From JAICLL01 sp035252155 (GTDB taxonomy: Bacteria; Planctomycetota; Planctomycetia; Pirellulales; JAICIG01): a DNA stretch of 7,630 nucleotides. The notes under the pieces were generated by a model. The model was given only the letters and a program-made list of their open reading frames with translations, was not told the DNA's origin and ran no database searches. The position numbers and the translations under genes were made by a program. Positions within the stretch are counted from its first letter, which is position 1. Every line of letters starts with the position of its first letter. The DNA lies in the NCBI GenBank assembly GCA_035252155.1, contig DATFDL010000455.1:1-7630 (forward strand). The letters are read 5' to 3'. Below, in pieces: positions 5,051-7,630 of this stretch.

Positions 5051-7618
5051 ATGTTTTCATCGCTTTGGTCTCGGCGGCCAACGAAGGCCAAATCGCGCTC
5101 CGCGCGGGTCCGACGACGCCGTTTTCAGCCCGGCGTAACCGCCCTCGAGCCGCGCATTTTGTTCACGGTGCAAGCGACCTCGCCCAGCGCCACGCTAGCC
5201 TTTACCGAGGGGGTCAGCAACTCGCCGTCGCTGGGAACGTTTTCCAGCCCCGACACCACGCGGCAAACCATCAGCGCCGAGATCGACTGGGGCGACGGCG
5301 GGAGTTCGCCGGGCACGATTGTGGCCACGGGCGATGTCACCTTTTCGGTGACGGGCAGCCATACTTACGCCGACGAAACCGCGGCCGGCGCCAGCCTGCC
5401 TGTCACCGTGGTCGTGACCGACGGCAGCGACAAGACCACCGCGACCTTGGTCGATGCCGCCACGGTGGCCGACGCCGATACATTGACGGCGTTGCCGACC
5501 GCTGTGACCGCCACCGAAAACGTCGGGTTTTCCAACACGCCTATCGCACAGATTCTCACCAAGAATACGTCGAACCCGTCGGGCGACTTCACCGCCACAA
5601 TCGACTGGGGCGATGGCTCGCAATCGGCCGGGCAACTGACTGGCACGGGCGGCGTTTTCACGCTCAGCGGTTCGCACACCTACGCTGAAGACGGAAACTA
5701 TACGGTGCAATCGGTGGTGAGCGATCCGGGCGGCGCGTCGATCACGGTGACCGGCAGCGCCGCGGTCGCCGAGGCGCCGCTTGCAGCCGAGGGCGTGGCG
5801 GTGAACGGCCAAGAATTCATGCCGCTGACGGCAGCCGTGGCCTCCTTCACGCACGGCGACGGCAGTGAGCCGGCCAATCACTTTGCCGTCACCGTCGATT
5901 GGGGTGATGGGACGAGCGACGCCGGAACGATCACGGAATCGGCAGGAACCTACACCGTCACCGGCTCGCACAATTACGCTGAAGACGGCGTCTACCCGGT
6001 GAGCGCCGTCATCGATGACACGAGCAACGGTTCGGTCACCGCAAATACCACCGCCACCATCGCGGAGGCGCCTCTTGCGGCCACCGGCGCGACGCTCAGC
6101 GGGCAGGCGTTCTCGCCGCTAAACGGGACGGTGGCGACGTTTTCGCATGGCAGCGGCGCCGAAGCCCCCGGCGACTTCCGCGCGACGATCAACTGGGGCG
6201 ATGGCTCGAGCTCTCCGGGTGAAGTCAGTGTTTCCGGCGGGACCTACAGCGTATTCGGTTCGCACGCCTACACCGCCGTGGGCGTGTTTGGCGTCAACGT
6301 GCGGATCGACGATCTCAGCAGCGGCTCGACGACGGCCAATAGTACCGCCACCATCACCGCCGCACCGGTGGCCTCGACCGCGGTGGCCGTGGTGGCCGAC
6401 GAAGCGACGACCTTTGCGGGGCCGGTGGTCACTTTCACACAAGACGGCGGCTCGGCCCCGGCCAGCAATTTCAGCGCGTCGATCGACTGGGGCGACGGCG
6501 GCAGCTCGACGGGCACGGTCACTGCCGCCGGCGGCGGTTACGTGGTCAGTGGCTCGCACCTCTATGCCGAGGACGGCAGCTATCCGATCACCGTCGTTGT
6601 TGACAACATTGACGGCAGCCCGACGACGATTGATACGACAGCCACCATCGTCGAGGCCCCGCTCATGGGCACGGGAGTGCCCGTCACCGGAATCGAGGTG
6701 ACGAACTCAACGATGCCGGTCGCCACGTTCACCGCGGGCCAGGAGCCGGTGAGTAGTTTCACGGCGTCGATCGACTGGGGCGAAGGAGTAACGACGCCGG
6801 GCACGATCACCTTGCTCTCCAATGGCCAATACCAGGTGAGCGGCACGTATGGCTATTTGGATGAGGGAAGCTACCCGATCGCGGTGACAGTGACCGAGTC
6901 GGGCGAGCCGTCGTCTACGACGGTCATTCGCACGATGGCGACCATCGACGAAGGACCGCCAAGCGCCGACGGGCCGGGCATCGCGGGCACGCCCGCCCAG
7001 GATTACGTGAGCCAACTCTATCGCGACGTGCTCGATCGTCCGGTCGATCGTCCGTCGTCACAGATTCTGGTGAACCTGCTACTGGCTGGGCAGCCACGAC
7101 TGGTGATTACCGAGCCGCTGGCCAGCAGCCCCGAGCATCTGCGCTTGATCGTGACCCAAGCGTACCAAAGCATTTTGGGACGCGCGCCCGACTCCGCTGG
7201 TCTCAACTACTGGACGGCGGCGCTTGGCCGCGGCGTGAGCGACGAGCAGCTTGCCGCCACGATGATCGCCTCCGACGAATTCTTTCATGCCGCCGGCAGC
7301 GACAATCGGGCCTGGGTCGACGCCATGTATCTCAAGCTGCTGGGCCGCACCGCCGACAGCGATGGCGAGGCATTTTGGCTGAACGCCATGAATCATGGCC
7401 AAAGTCGGTTGCAAGTGGCTCTGGCGATCGCCACGTCGCCGGAGCACGAAGGCTCGATTGTCAGCGCAGACTACGCGCAATTGTTGCACCGCACCGGCAG
7501 CCCGGCCGAAATCAACGCCTGGGTGCTGCAGATGCAGGTGGGCATGACCGACGAGGCGTTGCTCGCCCGGATCGCCGCCTCCGACGAGTACTTCGACCGG
7601 CTCAGCGAGGTGCAGTAG
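5051..7618 (+). CDS. Large PKD-like repeat protein with LEPR motif and C-terminal DUF4214 repeats
   Basis: This 855-residue protein is probably surface-attached or exported; its function is unknown. The N-terminal 40 residues are strongly basic (RRPTKAKSRSARVRRRRF) and end in ALEPRILFTV, a variant of the LEPR-XLL motif found at the N-termini of very large planctomycetal/verrucomicrobial exported proteins. No ordinary hydrophobic signal peptide follows. Six PKD/Ig-like repeats come next (about residues 43-634), each with an (I/V)(D/N)WG(D/E)G strand and a GSHxYAExGxYxV strand. Four DUF4214-type units (about 651-854) end the protein, the second being the clearest (ILGRAPDSAGLNYW...SDEFF). No dockerin, PEP-CTERM or transmembrane anchor is seen at the C-terminus. 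ATG 5051 with GGGAG upstream is chosen; the frame stays open back to TTG 4976, which would add 25 residues lacking family features. It likely binds polymer or partner proteins, by analogy with PKD proteins. Confidence 0.93.
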   Translation: MFSSLWSRRPTKAKSRSARVRRRRFQPGVTALEPRILFTVQATSPSATLAFTEGVSNSPSLGTFSSPDTTRQTISAEIDWGDGGSSPGTIVATGDVTFSVTGSHTYADETAAGASLPVTVVVTDGSDKTTATLVDAATVADADTLTALPTAVTATENVGFSNTPIAQILTKNTSNPSGDFTATIDWGDGSQSAGQLTGTGGVFTLSGSHTYAEDGNYTVQSVVSDPGGASITVTGSAAVAEAPLAAEGVAVNGQEFMPLTAAVASFTHGDGSEPANHFAVTVDWGDGTSDAGTITESAGTYTVTGSHNYAEDGVYPVSAVIDDTSNGSVTANTTATIAEAPLAATGATLSGQAFSPLNGTVATFSHGSGAEAPGDFRATINWGDGSSSPGEVSVSGGTYSVFGSHAYTAVGVFGVNVRIDDLSSGSTTANSTATITAAPVASTAVAVVADEATTFAGPVVTFTQDGGSAPASNFSASIDWGDGGSSTGTVTAAGGGYVVSGSHLYAEDGSYPITVVVDNIDGSPTTIDTTATIVEAPLMGTGVPVTGIEVTNSTMPVATFTAGQEPVSSFTASIDWGEGVTTPGTITLLSNGQYQVSGTYGYLDEGSYPIAVTVTESGEPSSTTVIRTMATIDEGPPSADGPGIAGTPAQDYVSQLYRDVLDRPVDRPSSQILVNLLLAGQPRLVITEPLASSPEHLRLIVTQAYQSILGRAPDSAGLNYWTAALGRGVSDEQLAATMIASDEFFHAAGSDNRAWVDAMYLKLLGRTADSDGEAFWLNAMNHGQSRLQVALAIATSPEHEGSIVSADYAQLLHRTGSPAEINAWVLQMQVGMTDEALLARIAASDEYFDRLSEVQ
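5177..6952 (+). repeat. Six tandem PKD-like repeats within the CDS
   Basis: The (I/V)(D/N)WG(D/E)G motif starts at 5282, 5600, 5894, 6188, 6482 and 6770, giving spacings of 318, 294, 294, 294 and 288 bp. The 98-residue period is thus exact over the middle units, pointing to internal duplication. Units 2 and 3 both read TYxxYAEDG-like before the next strand. Unit 4 has lost the YAEDG turn (AYTAVGVFGV). Unit 6 has WGEG for WGDG and GTYGYLDEG for GSHxYAEDG. Unit 1 is longer by eight residues. Confidence 0.9.
7001..7612 (+). repeat. Four DUF4214-type helical repeats at the C-terminus of the CDS
   Basis: Units start near residues 651, 701, 755 and 804 (bases 7001, 7151, 7313 and 7460). The theme is Y-x-x-(I/L)LGR-x-x-D-x-x-G-x-x-(Y/F)W, then a helix, then A-(S/T)-(S/D)-(P/D)-E-(H/F/Y). 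Unit 2 is canonical and unit 3 nearly so. Unit 1 (YRDVLDRPVDRPSSQ) and unit 4 (YAQLLHRTGSPAEINAW) are degenerate. DUF4214 has no firmly known biochemical role and is often found in large bacterial exported proteins. Confidence 0.85.
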
Positions 7619-7630
7619 TGCCGGATGCAC

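Noticed and set aside
5195..5971. Minus-strand open frame of 258 codons opposite the PKD region
   Set aside because: It mirrors the repeated DNA of the PKD units (recurring AVAPVD-type runs), so it is a by-product of the repeats and GC bias.
6147..6701. Plus-strand overlapping frame of 184 codons inside the PKD gene
   Set aside because: It is a Pro/Arg/Ala-rich out-of-frame translation of the repeat units, without its own ribosome-binding site or recognisable domains.

Overview
The window looks like a chromosomal segment of a high-GC planctomycete, most likely of the Pirellula-type lineages. Three signs point there. A small membrane protein opens with the 'FSLRTMLVAVA' signature that recurs in planctomycetal membrane proteins. 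The large secreted-type protein carries an N-terminal Arg-rich 'LEPRILF' (LEPR-XLL-like) motif. That protein is also built from 'IDWGDG' PKD-like repeats followed by DUF4214 repeats. The assignment rests on these signatures and on general gene resemblance, not on a database search.

Layout. Everything from the left edge to about 4840 lies on the minus strand, so it is read right to left: two small membrane-protein genes (4798-4637 and 4582-4295), rpmB (ribosomal protein L28, 4139-3816), gatC (3666-3376), a 62-codon two-helix membrane ORF (3320-3132), gatA (3015-1471), and gatB (from GTG at 1372, running off the left edge without its last few dozen codons). A plausible sigma70-type promoter lies in front of rpmB. 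After a divergent spacer of about 250 bp, one large plus-strand gene (ATG at 5051 to TAG at 7618) encodes an 855-residue repeat protein.

Function. GatC, GatA and GatB form the GatCAB amidotransferase. It converts misacylated Glu-tRNA(Gln) and/or Asp-tRNA(Asn) to the correct amide form, so this cluster and rpmB belong to translation. The catalytic Lys79/Ser154/Ser178 of GatA and the four-Cys zinc motifs of GatB and L28 are intact. The PKD/DUF4214 protein is a probable surface or extracellular protein unrelated to that pathway. The three small membrane proteins have no known function.

The least ordinary part is the non-coding DNA inside the gat cluster. Three different 7-bp-period repeat families sit in its spacers: GATTTTG at the gatA stop, CTGAACC just before gatB, and CAAAATG as a long inverted pair between rpmB and gatC. 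A 61-bp double palindrome of REP/BIME type lies in front of gatA. One heptamer array supplies the last codons and stop codon of gatA, and another occupies the place where the gatB ribosome-binding site would be expected.
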